Assembly: GCF_009680455.1 (NCBI RefSeq)
Contig: NZ_WKRD01000012.1
Span: forward strand, 14,989-78,988
DNA: 64,000 nt
Origin: Lachnospira eligens
GTDB taxonomy: Bacteria; Bacillota; Clostridia; Lachnospirales; Lachnospiraceae
Direction of reading: 5' to 3'
The notes beneath the pieces were generated by a model. That model was given only the letters and a program-made list of their open reading frames with translations. It did no database searches and was not told the origin of the DNA. Positions 47,614 through 54,633 of this stretch are shown piece after piece. Made by a program: the position numbers and the translations under genes. The number at the start of each line of letters is the position of its first letter. Within the stretch, counting starts at the first letter, position 1.

Positions 47614-48900
47614 TTATATGTAATTAGGAATAAGAATATCAATGCTGAAAACAGATTCATTATAATTGATATCCAGTGTTCCGCCACTTTTTTCTACAGC
47701 ATTAGTTATACTTATTATGCCCAGACCATGTAGTGAATTAGAATTCAAACCAGTAGAAGGCTTGCTTGAAATAAAGCGGCCTTCTCTTTTTTTGATTTTT
47801 TCGTTGTGATTGTTTTCGCAATGTATTGAGAGATAAGTATCAGCTTGTGAGATTGAAAGTCTGATGTATCCATTGTCAGTTTTAGACGCAGCAGTTATGG
47901 CATTATCAAGAATATTGCCAAGAATTGTTATAAGTGTAAAGTCACTTATATAAATATTATTGAAATCAAGCTGGAGGTCAAAAGTTATATCTGAATCATC
48001 ACATATAAGTTTTTTAGAGTTAAGCAGAGAAGATATAGTGGAAGATGAAGATGAAATAGTTTGAGTCTGACTGAGTTCGTCTGATATTTTAGATATGTAA
48101 TCGTGAATTTGCTCGTTTTTATATTCCGCAGAAAGGCTGTCTATCATGAGAAGGTGGTTTTTCATATCGTGTCTTAAAGTATGAAGCTGTTGTAATTTGT
48201 TATCAATCTGTGTGGTGTATTCGGCTTCTAAAGCGGATTTTTCAAGCTGAATTTTGTTGATAGCATTTTCTTCAAGTGTAAATATTATTTTACTATAAGT
48301 AGAGAGACAAAATGTTATTATAAATGCAATTAATACAAAAAACACAGGAAGAACCTGTTCTAAATTGAGTAAAGAAGGCTCAATAAGGACAGGTGATATC
48401 GAAAGCGCAATAATTGTAGCTATTGATATAGAATAATAAAGAAAAATAAATGATTTAGCTGAATTAAATTCTTTAACTTTTTTAGTATTGAAATACATGC
48501 AGGCAACTATATAAGAAGCAATTATACTTGAAATGGTATTGTAATTATTATACAGTTGATTGTTATATAATTGGTGAAAATCCTTTAATATAACCATGCG
48601 GATACCAAGAATTGCAATGGCAGACATGTAAGAATAAACATAATATTCTGCAAGAACAATCATACGCTGATATAATTTCTTATCACAGCATATAAGAATC
48701 TGCATACAGGTTAAGACATCTATTATGTATGAGCAAGAATAAAATCCAGAGATATCATATAATATTGTTGCCAGTAGAAAAAAAGGCATAAGAATATGTT
48801 GAAGTTTATGATTCTTCGTGTTAAATGTAATAAATAAATTTATAATTAAAAAGCCAAATAAATCCCCAATTATATGAAAAAATATTGAATAAAAATCCAT
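47614..48900 (-). CDS. GHKL sensor histidine kinase (AgrC-like)
   Basis: 428-residue membrane kinase. Six or seven TM segments in the first 210 residues, a coiled-coil linker, then LHTLRHDMKNHLLMIDSL with the phosphorylated His (HDMKNHL, typical of AgrC/ComD-type peptide-pheromone receptors). The ATPase has LGNILDNAITAA (N box) and GLGIISI (G box). The start at 48900 has AAGGGGAT upstream; the longer frame to 48939 lacks one. Such kinases sense secreted peptides; the double-glycine peptides encoded divergently are candidates. Confidence 0.9.
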   Translation of the reverse strand: MDFYSIFFHIIGDLFGFLIINLFITFNTKNHKLQHILMPFFLLATILYDISGFYSCSYIIDVLTCMQILICCDKKLYQRMIVLAEYYVYSYMSAIAILGIRMVILKDFHQLYNNQLYNNYNTISSIIASYIVACMYFNTKKVKEFNSAKSFIFLYYSISIATIIALSISPVLIEPSLLNLEQVLPVFFVLIAFIITFCLSTYSKIIFTLEENAINKIQLEKSALEAEYTTQIDNKLQQLHTLRHDMKNHLLMIDSLSAEYKNEQIHDYISKISDELSQTQTISSSSSTISSLLNSKKLICDDSDITFDLQLDFNNIYISDFTLITILGNILDNAITAASKTDNGYIRLSISQADTYLSIHCENNHNEKIKKREGRFISSKPSTGLNSNSLHGLGIISITNAVEKSGGTLDINYNESVFSIDILIPNYI

Positions 48901-48961
48901 TAAAAATCCCCTTTTTATAACATTATTTTTATTATACATAATTAAAAATTTAAGTCAATTT

Positions 48962-49016
48962 ATACCAAATAGCACTGTTTGAATACCAAACAGCATATGG
49001 ACATTGTATTTATAAT
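48962..49016 (+). promoter_or_regulatory. LytTR-type direct repeats and -10 element of the peptide operon
   Basis: ATACCAAATAGCA (from 48962) and ATACCAAACAGCA (from 48983) are direct repeats with a 21-nt period, the 9-bp plus 12-bp-gap geometry of ComE/AgrA-class sites. A perfect TATAAT follows at 49011-49016; the -35 position (about 48988) falls within the second repeat and has no -35 consensus, as at activator-dependent promoters. The site is also in the divergent region upstream of the kinase gene. Confidence 0.7.
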
Positions 49017-49056
49017 TTCCAGATGTTATCTTGAATACAAGAGAGGAGATGAACAT

Positions 49057-49176
49057 ATGCAAAATACGCAATTTAGAGAATTAGAGGAACAAGAGATATT
49101 TGTTATTCAGGGTGGAGAATATGACAGAATAAATTCATGCTTTAATAGAGAAATAAATAATGAATTCAAGAAATAA
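49057..49176 (+). CDS. Double-glycine-leader peptide 1 (pheromone or bacteriocin precursor)
   Basis: 39 residues. Leader MQNTQFRELEEQEIFVIQGG ends in Gly-Gly with hydrophobic residues at -4, -7 and -12, the pattern recognised by C39-peptidase ABC exporters. The predicted mature peptide is 19 residues, charged, with a single Cys (EYDRINSCFNREINNEFKK). GAGAGGAG lies upstream. It stands directly behind the LytTR repeats, so it is the best candidate for the autoinducing peptide of the adjacent kinase/regulator pair. The gene overlaps the CPBP gene by 17 nt. Confidence 0.72.
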   Translation: MQNTQFRELEEQEIFVIQGGEYDRINSCFNREINNEFKK

Positions 49177-49834
49177 ATTAATGCTGAAATGGATAGGGAT
49201 TCTGTACATTTTAGGTACAATAATAGTAGCAACTACTGTTGTTTCAATAACATTTTTACTGGGAAAAGATATAAGCATGGATATGCTTACACATATAACA
49301 AGCTGTGTGATATACATAATTGCTGGAATGATTACAATAAAGTTATATTGGGGCATTATATATAAAGATTTTGGTAATACAAAATCCCTGTGTTCGTGGA
49401 TTTGGAAGACTATTATGTTTTCGATTATATATCTTATTATAAATATTTTGCTTACCAGATTATTATATTTACTGAATAATCTGATGATTACCCATAATGA
49501 ACAGATTATAAGTGGATACGATAATTCCGGGATAGTAACTGTGTTGAGTGTTATAGCAATGTGCTTTATGGGGCCATTGGTAGAAGAAATTTTATTCAGA
49601 TATATATATCAGAATTGGTTGGTCAGTAAGATGAAGATGTGCAATGGAATAATAGCCATAGTTATTGTATCAATTTCGTTTGGTATGATTCATAGCGGAT
49701 TGTCAGTTCTTGAATTAAGTTATTATTCAATATTAGGATTAATATTAGGACTTATATATGACCATACAGATAGTATTACAATGGTTATAATGATACATAT
49801 GATTAACAATACAGTTGGAATGTTGACTGATTAA
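49160..49834 (+). CDS. CPBP-family intramembrane metalloprotease
   Basis: 224-residue polytopic protein (about seven TM segments). The CPBP/Abi motifs are present: EEILFRYIYQNWL (EExxxR), SFGMIHSG (His) and MIHMINNTVG. In class II bacteriocin loci such proteins often act as self-immunity factors or in peptide maturation, and the position between double-glycine peptides fits that. The start at 49160 overlaps peptide 1; no strong ribosome site is visible, suggesting translational coupling. An ATG at 49181 is an alternative. Confidence 0.87.
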   Translation: MNSRNKLMLKWIGILYILGTIIVATTVVSITFLLGKDISMDMLTHITSCVIYIIAGMITIKLYWGIIYKDFGNTKSLCSWIWKTIMFSIIYLIINILLTRLLYLLNNLMITHNEQIISGYDNSGIVTVLSVIAMCFMGPLVEEILFRYIYQNWLVSKMKMCNGIIAIVIVSISFGMIHSGLSVLELSYYSILGLILGLIYDHTDSITMVIMIHMINNTVGMLTD

Positions 49835-49872
49835 TAATGAAAATAATAAATTAAGATTTAGAGGTGATTATT

Positions 49873-50034
49873 ATGAAAAAAGGTTTTACAGAAATAAAGA
49901 CAAGTGAATTACAGGAAATAAATGGTGGAGGTATATTAACGGGATTATTGGCTGCAGGAGGAGTATTTCTTACTATAGTGGGGATTGCACAGTGCTGTTA
50001 CGATTTATATAATGGTTGGAATGATTATAAATAA
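49873..50034 (+). CDS. Double-glycine-leader peptide 2 (class II bacteriocin-like)
   Basis: 53 residues, too short for ordinary gene calling. Leader MKKGFTEIKTSELQEINGG, then a hydrophobic, glycine-rich mature peptide of 34 residues starting GILTGLLAAGGVFLTIVGIA and ending with CCYDLYNGWNDYK. A GxxxG motif (GILTG) and one amphipathic or TM-like helix are typical of two-peptide bacteriocins. GAGGTG is 9 nt upstream. It lies 38 nt after the CPBP gene and 22 nt before peptide 3. Confidence 0.8.
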   Translation: MKKGFTEIKTSELQEINGGGILTGLLAAGGVFLTIVGIAQCCYDLYNGWNDYK

Positions 50035-50056
50035 AAATTGAGGGGAATTATTTGTT

Positions 50057-50203
50057 ATGGAATTTGAAAATATGAATGACAGTGAAATATTATTAATTCA
50101 AGGTGGGGGTAAAGGCGATATTTTTTATGATTTAGGTTGGTGGTTAGCATCAAAATATAAAGATGTTGGCGGTAATACAGGTATTTCTGGTGGGCATTTT
50201 TAG
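50057..50203 (+). CDS. Double-glycine-leader peptide 3 (class II bacteriocin-like)
   Basis: 48 residues. Leader MEFENMNDSEILLIQGG resembles that of peptide 1; the mature part of 31 residues starts GKGDIFYDLGWWLASKYKD and is rich in Gly and aromatic residues, ending GGHF. GAGGGGA lies 11 nt before the ATG. With peptide 2 it could form a two-component bacteriocin. No exporter or C39 peptidase gene is in the window. Confidence 0.77.
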   Translation: MEFENMNDSEILLIQGGGKGDIFYDLGWWLASKYKDVGGNTGISGGHF

Positions 50204-50295
50204 GTGTAATAATATAATGCTGTTATTTGTATATGGCGGTTTATTTAGATGACTTATATTGGACAAATTAAGTTATGATATAAAGGAGTTGAGAT

Positions 50296-50472
50296 TTGAA
50301 AAATAAAATTTTAAAAATCGTTCTATTTATTATGTCATTAATATATATAATGTCTAATGTTTATACATTGATTGCATATCATAAGGTGACAATCAGAAAT
50401 ATTATTATGCTATTACTGCTCTTAATATGTTTGATTGGTTTGATTATTTTAAAATATAAAGATAATAAGTGA
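50296..50472 (+). CDS. Small two-TM protein, candidate immunity protein
   Basis: 58-residue protein starting from TTG (50296) with AAAGGAG 8 nt upstream. Two hydrophobic segments (about 7-27 and 35-52) and basic ends. Size, topology and position directly after bacteriocin-like peptides are typical of bacteriocin immunity proteins, but no sequence family is recognised. Strong terminators follow 25 and 66 nt later, closing the operon. Confidence 0.6.
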   Translation: MKNKILKIVLFIMSLIYIMSNVYTLIAYHKVTIRNIIMLLLLLICLIGLIILKYKDNK

Positions 50473-50496
50473 AATGTCAAACATTTGAAATGTATA

Positions 50497-50523
50497 CCCC
50501 CACGAGGAGGTAGCTCGTGGGGG
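50497..50523 (+). terminator. GC-rich hairpin after peptide operon
   Basis: Perfect 10-bp stem CCCCCACGAG (50497-50506) with CTCGTGGGGG (50514-50523), 7-nt loop. No T tract follows; it may act with the next hairpin. Confidence 0.7.
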
Positions 50524-50537
50524 TTCGTGCATAGCTT

Positions 50538-50603
50538 GAATATAGTTATCTATCCAATGGCATTATGTCATGCGTTATTGGATAGATAACTATATTCTTT
50601 TTT
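50538..50603 (+). terminator. Long perfect-stem terminator
   Basis: 21-bp perfect stem (50538-50558 with 50577-50597), 18-nt loop, followed by six T. Ends the peptide operon and insulates the following ATPase gene. Confidence 0.9.
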
Positions 50604-50650
50604 AATGGAAGGATAAAATATTTGTTATAAGGAAATAATGTTTCAAAAAC

Positions 50651-50765
50651 AATCGAATTGAAAATTGAAAATTAATCGGATTGAAAATATGAAATCAATC
50701 GGATTGGAAATCAAAAATCTGTCGGGTTGTAATTGAAAAATTAATCGGGTTGGATTATAATGATG
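50651..50765 (+). repeat. Five 23-bp tandem direct repeats (operator/iteron-like)
   Basis: Units begin at 50651, 50674, 50697, 50720 and 50743, exactly 23 nt apart. Cores: AATCGAATTG, AATCGGATTG, AATCGGATTG, TGTCGGGTTG, AATCGGGTTG, each followed by an A-rich half. The core is itself nearly palindromic (CAATC-G-GATTG). Units 4 and 5 overlap the -35 and -10 of the promoter for the ATPase at 50838. It lies in the 365-nt gap after the peptide operon; nothing else was seen there. Confidence 0.85.
50733..50761 (+). promoter_or_regulatory. Sigma-A promoter of the AAA/DUF4143 gene
   Basis: TTGAAA (50733-50738), 17-nt spacer, TATAAT (50756-50761), embedded in repeats 4 and 5 of the 23-bp array, so a protein bound to the array would control it. 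Confidence 0.75.
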
Positions 50766-50837
50766 AAGAAGAAAATGTATATAGATTAAGCTTAAACCAA
50801 TAATATTAATAATATATAAGAATAGAATGGAGAGAAT

Positions 50838-52112
50838 ATGGAAAGAAAGGATTACAGACCAAGACTGATTGACAATATAATTGATAGTTATTTAGAGGCA
50901 TTTGGTGCAGTATGTGTGGAGGGACCGAAGTGGTGTGGAAAAACTTGGACATCATCATATCATTGCCAAAGTGAAATTATGCTTGGCAATCCCGATGGTA
51001 ATTTTCAAAATAGACAGTTGGCACAGATGAGTCCTTCATTGGTTTTAGAAGGAGAAACACCGAGATTGATTGATGAATGGCAGGAAGTTCCCCAGTTATG
51101 GGATGCTGTCAGATATAAGGTTGACCAAAATGGTAATAAAGGGCAGTTTATATTGACGGGCTCTGCGACACCAAATCATAAAGGAATATTGCATAGCGGA
51201 GCAGGAAGAATTGCAAAATTGAGAATGCGACCAATGTCATTATTTGAAAGCGGAAATTCCAGTGGAGATATTTCATTAAGAGATATATGTGAGGGCAGAA
51301 TAGAGCCTAAGATACTAGGTGAGGTTGATTTGAGAAAGCTTATTGATTTCATTATAAGAGGAGGCTGGCCTGCTAATCAGGAGACAACATTAAAACAGGC
51401 GGCATATCTTCCTATACAGTACATCCGGGCTGTATTAGACGATGATGTATATAGAATTGATAATGTAAAAAGAGATAAGCATAAAATGGAGCTTCTTCTT
51501 CGTTCACTTGCAAGAAATGAAGCAACAACTGTAACAAATAAGAAATTAAAAAATGACATTAAGGAAATTGATAATGAAGATATTGATGTGGAAACAGTTG
51601 CTGCTTATCTTGATGTTTTCCAAAGACTTTTCCTCACAGACAATCAGAAACCTTTTGAGGCTAAACTTAGATCATCAATCCGCATTAAGCAGGCGGAAAA
51701 GAGACATTTGTCAGACCCATCATTAGCAGTCGCATTGTTAAATGCGACACCTGAAATGTTACTGAATGATTTAAATACATTGGGATTCTTATTCGAAGCA
51801 TTGTGTGAAAGAGATTTGAAAATATATGCTGAGTCATTTGATGCAGAATTGTATCATTATCAGGATTATAATAACAATGAAATGGATGCAGTTATAGCAA
51901 TGCCTGATGGAAAATGGTGTGGATTCGAAATCAAATTGGGTGCAAACCAAATAGATATGGCGGCAGAGAATCTTATAAAAATAAAAAATGAAATTAAAGC
52001 AAGTGGAGGAATTGCGCCAGATTCGTTATGTGTTATATGCGGATTATCTAATGCTGCATATCAAAGACCTGATGGAGTATTTGTTGTTCCGATTACAGCG
52101 TTAAGAAATTGA
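50838..52112 (+). CDS. AAA-family ATPase with DUF4143 domain
   Basis: 424-residue cytoplasmic protein of the AAA_14/DUF4143 group. Walker A is in VEGPKWCGKTWTS (about 28-40), Walker B-like LIDEWQEVPQLWDAVR, and FILTGSATP is sensor 1. The C-terminal half (about 190-424) is DUF4143 with a nuclease-like end: AVIAMPDGKWCGFEIKLGANQ resembles the PD-(D/E)xK core ExK. Function is not established; such genes are common in anaerobes and often travel with accessory DNA. GGAGAG precedes the ATG. Unlike neighbours it has a repeat array at its promoter. Confidence 0.87.
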   Translation: MERKDYRPRLIDNIIDSYLEAFGAVCVEGPKWCGKTWTSSYHCQSEIMLGNPDGNFQNRQLAQMSPSLVLEGETPRLIDEWQEVPQLWDAVRYKVDQNGNKGQFILTGSATPNHKGILHSGAGRIAKLRMRPMSLFESGNSSGDISLRDICEGRIEPKILGEVDLRKLIDFIIRGGWPANQETTLKQAAYLPIQYIRAVLDDDVYRIDNVKRDKHKMELLLRSLARNEATTVTNKKLKNDIKEIDNEDIDVETVAAYLDVFQRLFLTDNQKPFEAKLRSSIRIKQAEKRHLSDPSLAVALLNATPEMLLNDLNTLGFLFEALCERDLKIYAESFDAELYHYQDYNNNEMDAVIAMPDGKWCGFEIKLGANQIDMAAENLIKIKNEIKASGGIAPDSLCVICGLSNAAYQRPDGVFVVPITALRN

Positions 52113-52179
52113 TATTTGAACAGTTGAAATCACTCAATATCCATGATAACATAATAAACGAGTAGTTTTACAAAAACAA

Positions 52180-52256
52180 AAGAGAGGTAAACCTGCAGAA
52201 ATGCAGGGACACAAAGCTACAAGTCTAAGTTGATTCAGTAGTCTGGGGAGTATTGG
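52180..52256 (+). ncRNA. Cyclic-di-GMP-I riboswitch (GEMM)
   Basis: Matches the GEMM-I core: GAGGTAAACC, P2 stem TGCA/TGCA closed by a GAAA tetraloop, GGGACACAAAGC, then TCTAAG tetraloop receptor and a GTCTGGGGAG 3' strand. By alignment to Vibrio Vc2 from memory, the ligand-specifying position 20 is G (52186), favouring c-di-GMP over cGAMP, and position 47 is A. It lies between the ATPase gene and an SMI1/KNR4 gene. Confidence 0.82.
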
Positions 52257-52285
52257 ATATATTGAAGATATAAGATGGTTGAGTT

Positions 52286-52330
52286 GCAGATGATGTCACG
52301 GAATGTGATGTTGTCTGCTTTTTTGTTTTT
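52286..52330 (+). terminator. Riboswitch expression-platform terminator
   Basis: 14-bp stem (52286-52299 with 52305-52318, several G-T pairs), 5-nt loop GGAAT, followed by six T, G and five T. Placed 30 nt after the GEMM aptamer and before the ribosome site at about 52331, it is suited to ligand-controlled termination. Confidence 0.8.
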
Positions 52331-52353
52331 GGAGGAAAGAGAGGATAATAAAT

Positions 52354-52851
52354 ATGTATACAAAGATAGGGATACCAGAAAATAACAGTTTAAAGAGCAA
52401 GATTGAAGAATTATATGAGTGGTGTGACAAGCGGGACAATGATGATGAGCTTGGAAAAACATATTTTAATGAACCAATAGATGAAGATAAATTAAATAAA
52501 TGGGAGGAGGCAAATGGCGTAAAGATTCCAGAGACATATAAGGAATGGCTCAGATTTACAGAAAAATGTCTGATTGATGGATCGAGTGCAATGTTTTGGG
52601 GAACAGATGATTTCCATCATAATTTTATGCCAGATAATCTGACGGTTATAGGAGAAATGTCAGGAGATGGAGAAGTAGTATGCTTCTCCAATGATAATGG
52701 CGAATTCATGGGATATTATGAAGGTGATATTACATATAGAACAAATGATTTTTCTCAGGTTATTGACCAGATATTTGAGAGAAACAGTGCATGGGGTGGA
52801 ATGTCTAAGGAAGCTATGGAATTATTTATGAAATTTTGTGAAGAAGAATAA
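52354..52851 (+). CDS. SMI1/KNR4 (SUKH) family protein
   Basis: 165-residue cytoplasmic acidic protein. The SUKH fold is recognised by INEDKLNKWEEANGVKIPETYKEWLRF-like segment (about 45-70), then a TDDFHHNFMPDNLTVIGEMSGDGEVVCF strand region and a Gly/Asp-rich loop. SUKH proteins are typical immunity proteins of polymorphic toxin systems, though some have other roles. No toxin gene is beside it. It stands behind a GEMM riboswitch and terminator, so expression should respond to c-di-GMP. GGAGG and GAGAGGA sites precede the ATG. Confidence 0.82.
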   Translation: MYTKIGIPENNSLKSKIEELYEWCDKRDNDDELGKTYFNEPIDEDKLNKWEEANGVKIPETYKEWLRFTEKCLIDGSSAMFWGTDDFHHNFMPDNLTVIGEMSGDGEVVCFSNDNGEFMGYYEGDITYRTNDFSQVIDQIFERNSAWGGMSKEAMELFMKFCEEE

Positions 52852-52917
52852 AAGAAAAAGCAGAAATGGAACACGATGATTAATATATCACGGGTTCGGT
52901 ATAAAGAGGGAAAATGT

Positions 52918-52968
52918 ATGACAGCAATAATAGCTGCTTCATTAGCTGTAGCGTTGATATGGCATTAA
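52918..52968 (+). pseudogene. Truncated copy of the small membrane gene at 53552
   Basis: 16-codon frame MTAIIAASLAVALIWH, with upstream GAGGGAAAATGT, closely resembles the start of the gene at 53552 (MAAIIVVALVAAWLF, with AAGGGAAAATAT upstream). The remainder is missing. It precedes the first 166-residue paralog just as the intact copy precedes the second, so it looks like the remnant left after tandem duplication. Confidence 0.6.
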
Positions 52969-53007
52969 TTATTAATGTGCTTTAATAAAGAGATGCGGGG
53001 TAAAATT

Positions 53008-53508
53008 ATGAAATATATATATGACTATATTTCAGAAGAAAGAAAAAAAGAAATAGCAGATATGAATATTGTTGATACATATCAACATACAGGGTATTTA
53101 AAGATTCCCACAGGTAGAGTTGTTAAAAGTAAGGATGAGCATCTTTTATTATGGAATAATTTAGCAGATACACTTTGTCTTAGGCAACAAATAGAAGAAA
53201 CAAGTTCATCAGATATTGGAAAAGAAAGATATATATTCATATATGGTGATAAATATATGAATATAGAGATACCTGATGAAAATTGGATGGAAAAGGATGA
53301 ATATCCCAATAATGATCCAACGTTTAATATAAATACAGAAAAAATGAAACAATATAACACAATTGATTTAAGCTTTTTAAGGAACTGTGGATATAAAAAT
53401 GAAATATGTAAGATGCTTTCAAAATATATACATAGTTCGGCTGCATGGTTTAGAATTATAAAAAATAAAATTTTTATTGATGATGAAATTATAGTGGAGG
53501 AATTCTGA
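53008..53508 (+). CDS. Uncharacterised 166-residue protein, paralog 1
   Basis: Acidic cytoplasmic protein beginning MKYIYDYISEERKKEIADM, about 70 percent identical by eye to the protein at 53889. Shared blocks: VKSKDE, DTLCLRQQIEET, IYGDKYM, EKMKQYNTIDLSFLR and a conserved C-terminal WF-I-KNKI-ID-EI. No known family recognised. Size, duplication and the neighbouring SUKH gene suggest an immunity-like role, but this is inference. Start at 53008 chosen by alignment with the paralog; ribosome site GCGGGG is moderate. Confidence 0.75.
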   Translation: MKYIYDYISEERKKEIADMNIVDTYQHTGYLKIPTGRVVKSKDEHLLLWNNLADTLCLRQQIEETSSSDIGKERYIFIYGDKYMNIEIPDENWMEKDEYPNNDPTFNINTEKMKQYNTIDLSFLRNCGYKNEICKMLSKYIHSSAAWFRIIKNKIFIDDEIIVEEF

Positions 53509-53551
53509 TTGAAGTATATAATTAATTTTATGAGTGTGAAAGGGAAAATAT

Positions 53552-53863
53552 ATGGCAGCAATAATAGTAGTTGCATTAGTTGCAGCTTGGTTATTTATAG
53601 GAAATTATATTCCAAAGCTAATAAGGTATATTATAAGTGGTATATTAGATGTTGTAGCAATAGTGTTATTTATAGTGACACCAATGAATCTTATTATAAG
53701 AATAATAATTATAGCTCTATTGGCTTTTATGGCAATCATATGGCTAGCTAAGTTTAACAGATTTAATGGTAATAAAAAGATAGATTGGGGACAATCAAGA
53801 GTAGACGGCATTATGTTTACAGCAGGTGTGATAATAATTACATTAATTATTGATTTGTTTTAA
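53552..53863 (+). CDS. Small three/four-TM membrane protein
   Basis: 103-residue, strongly hydrophobic protein (AAIIVVALVAAWLFIGNYI, IISGILDVVAIVLFIV, LIIRIIIIALLAFMAIIWLA and a C-terminal IMFTAGVIIITLIIDLF) with a short basic loop (KFNRFNGNKK) and a GQSRVDG stretch. No family recognised. It lies between the two paralogous 166-residue genes; a truncated copy precedes the first. AAGGG lies before the ATG. Possibly the membrane partner in a duplicated two-gene module. Confidence 0.7.
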   Translation: MAAIIVVALVAAWLFIGNYIPKLIRYIISGILDVVAIVLFIVTPMNLIIRIIIIALLAFMAIIWLAKFNRFNGNKKIDWGQSRVDGIMFTAGVIIITLIIDLF

Positions 53864-53888
53864 TAGAAATAAAAAACGAGGTAAAATT

Positions 53889-54389
53889 ATGGATTATATA
53901 TATGATTATATTTCAGAAGAAAGAAAAAAAGAAATAGCAGATATGAATATTGTTGATACATATAATCGTACGGGATATTTAGACATTCCAGGGGATAAGG
54001 TTGTCAAAAGCAAAGATGAATATTTTTTATTTTGGTATAATTCACCGGATACACTTTGTCTCAGGCAGCAGATAGAAGAAACAGGCTCGTCTAGTATTGG
54101 AAAAAAAAGATATATGCTCATATATGGTGATAAATATATGGATATCGAGATACCTAATGAGAATTTTGGAACAGAATATGAATATCCTGATAATAATTCG
54201 GGATTTGACAAAAATACGGAAAAAATGAAACAATACAATACTATAGACTTAAGCTTTTTAAGAGATTGTGAATATAAAAATGATATATGTAATATGCTTT
54301 CGGAATACATACATGGTTCTGCTGTGTGGTTTAAAATTATGAAAAATAAAATTACTATTGACAATGAAATTATGGTGAAGGAGTTTTGA
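53889..54389 (+). CDS. Uncharacterised 166-residue protein, paralog 2
   Basis: Second member of the tandem pair: MDYIYDYISEERKKEIADMN, VVKSKDEYFLFW, DTLCLRQQIEET, IYGDKYMDIEIP, EKMKQYNTIDLSFLRDC and HGSAVWFKIMKNKITID. Differences from paralog 1 cluster in the region of residues 40-50 and 95-115. CGAGG precedes the ATG. No function known. The stop is followed by 627 nt without a gene before pyrE. Confidence 0.75.
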   Translation: MDYIYDYISEERKKEIADMNIVDTYNRTGYLDIPGDKVVKSKDEYFLFWYNSPDTLCLRQQIEETGSSSIGKKRYMLIYGDKYMDIEIPNENFGTEYEYPDNNSGFDKNTEKMKQYNTIDLSFLRDCEYKNDICNMLSEYIHGSAVWFKIMKNKITIDNEIMVKEF

Positions 54390-54633
54390 GCTTTGTTAAT
54401 CGAGATTTAAAAGAAAATGAAAGAAGCGATTATGTGCTGGAATATCTCATATGTGATTAGAAATATAAAAATCGTGTTTTTAAGTTTGAAGGTGTAACTT
54501 TTGTTTTCCAAACGATTGGGGAGAGATATACATAAAGTTTTGATAAAAGGTGTGGAAACCTATTAATTCAGTGTTCGATGTAAATTTGGTATATTATTTT
54601 GGCACATATTCAAGATAATTGACAGTAACAAGA

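Noticed and set aside
46821..50472. Classical agr quorum-sensing locus
   Set aside because: No AgrB-type protease or AgrD cyclic-peptide precursor; peptides have double-glycine leaders instead.
50651..50765. Five regular repeats as a CRISPR array
   Set aside because: Unit length equals the whole period (23 nt) with no unique spacers and no cas genes; it is a tandem repeat over a promoter.
52286..52330. Terminator as simple end of the AAA ATPase transcript
   Set aside because: It lies after the GEMM aptamer and directly before the SUKH ribosome site, so an expression platform is the better explanation, though both roles are possible.
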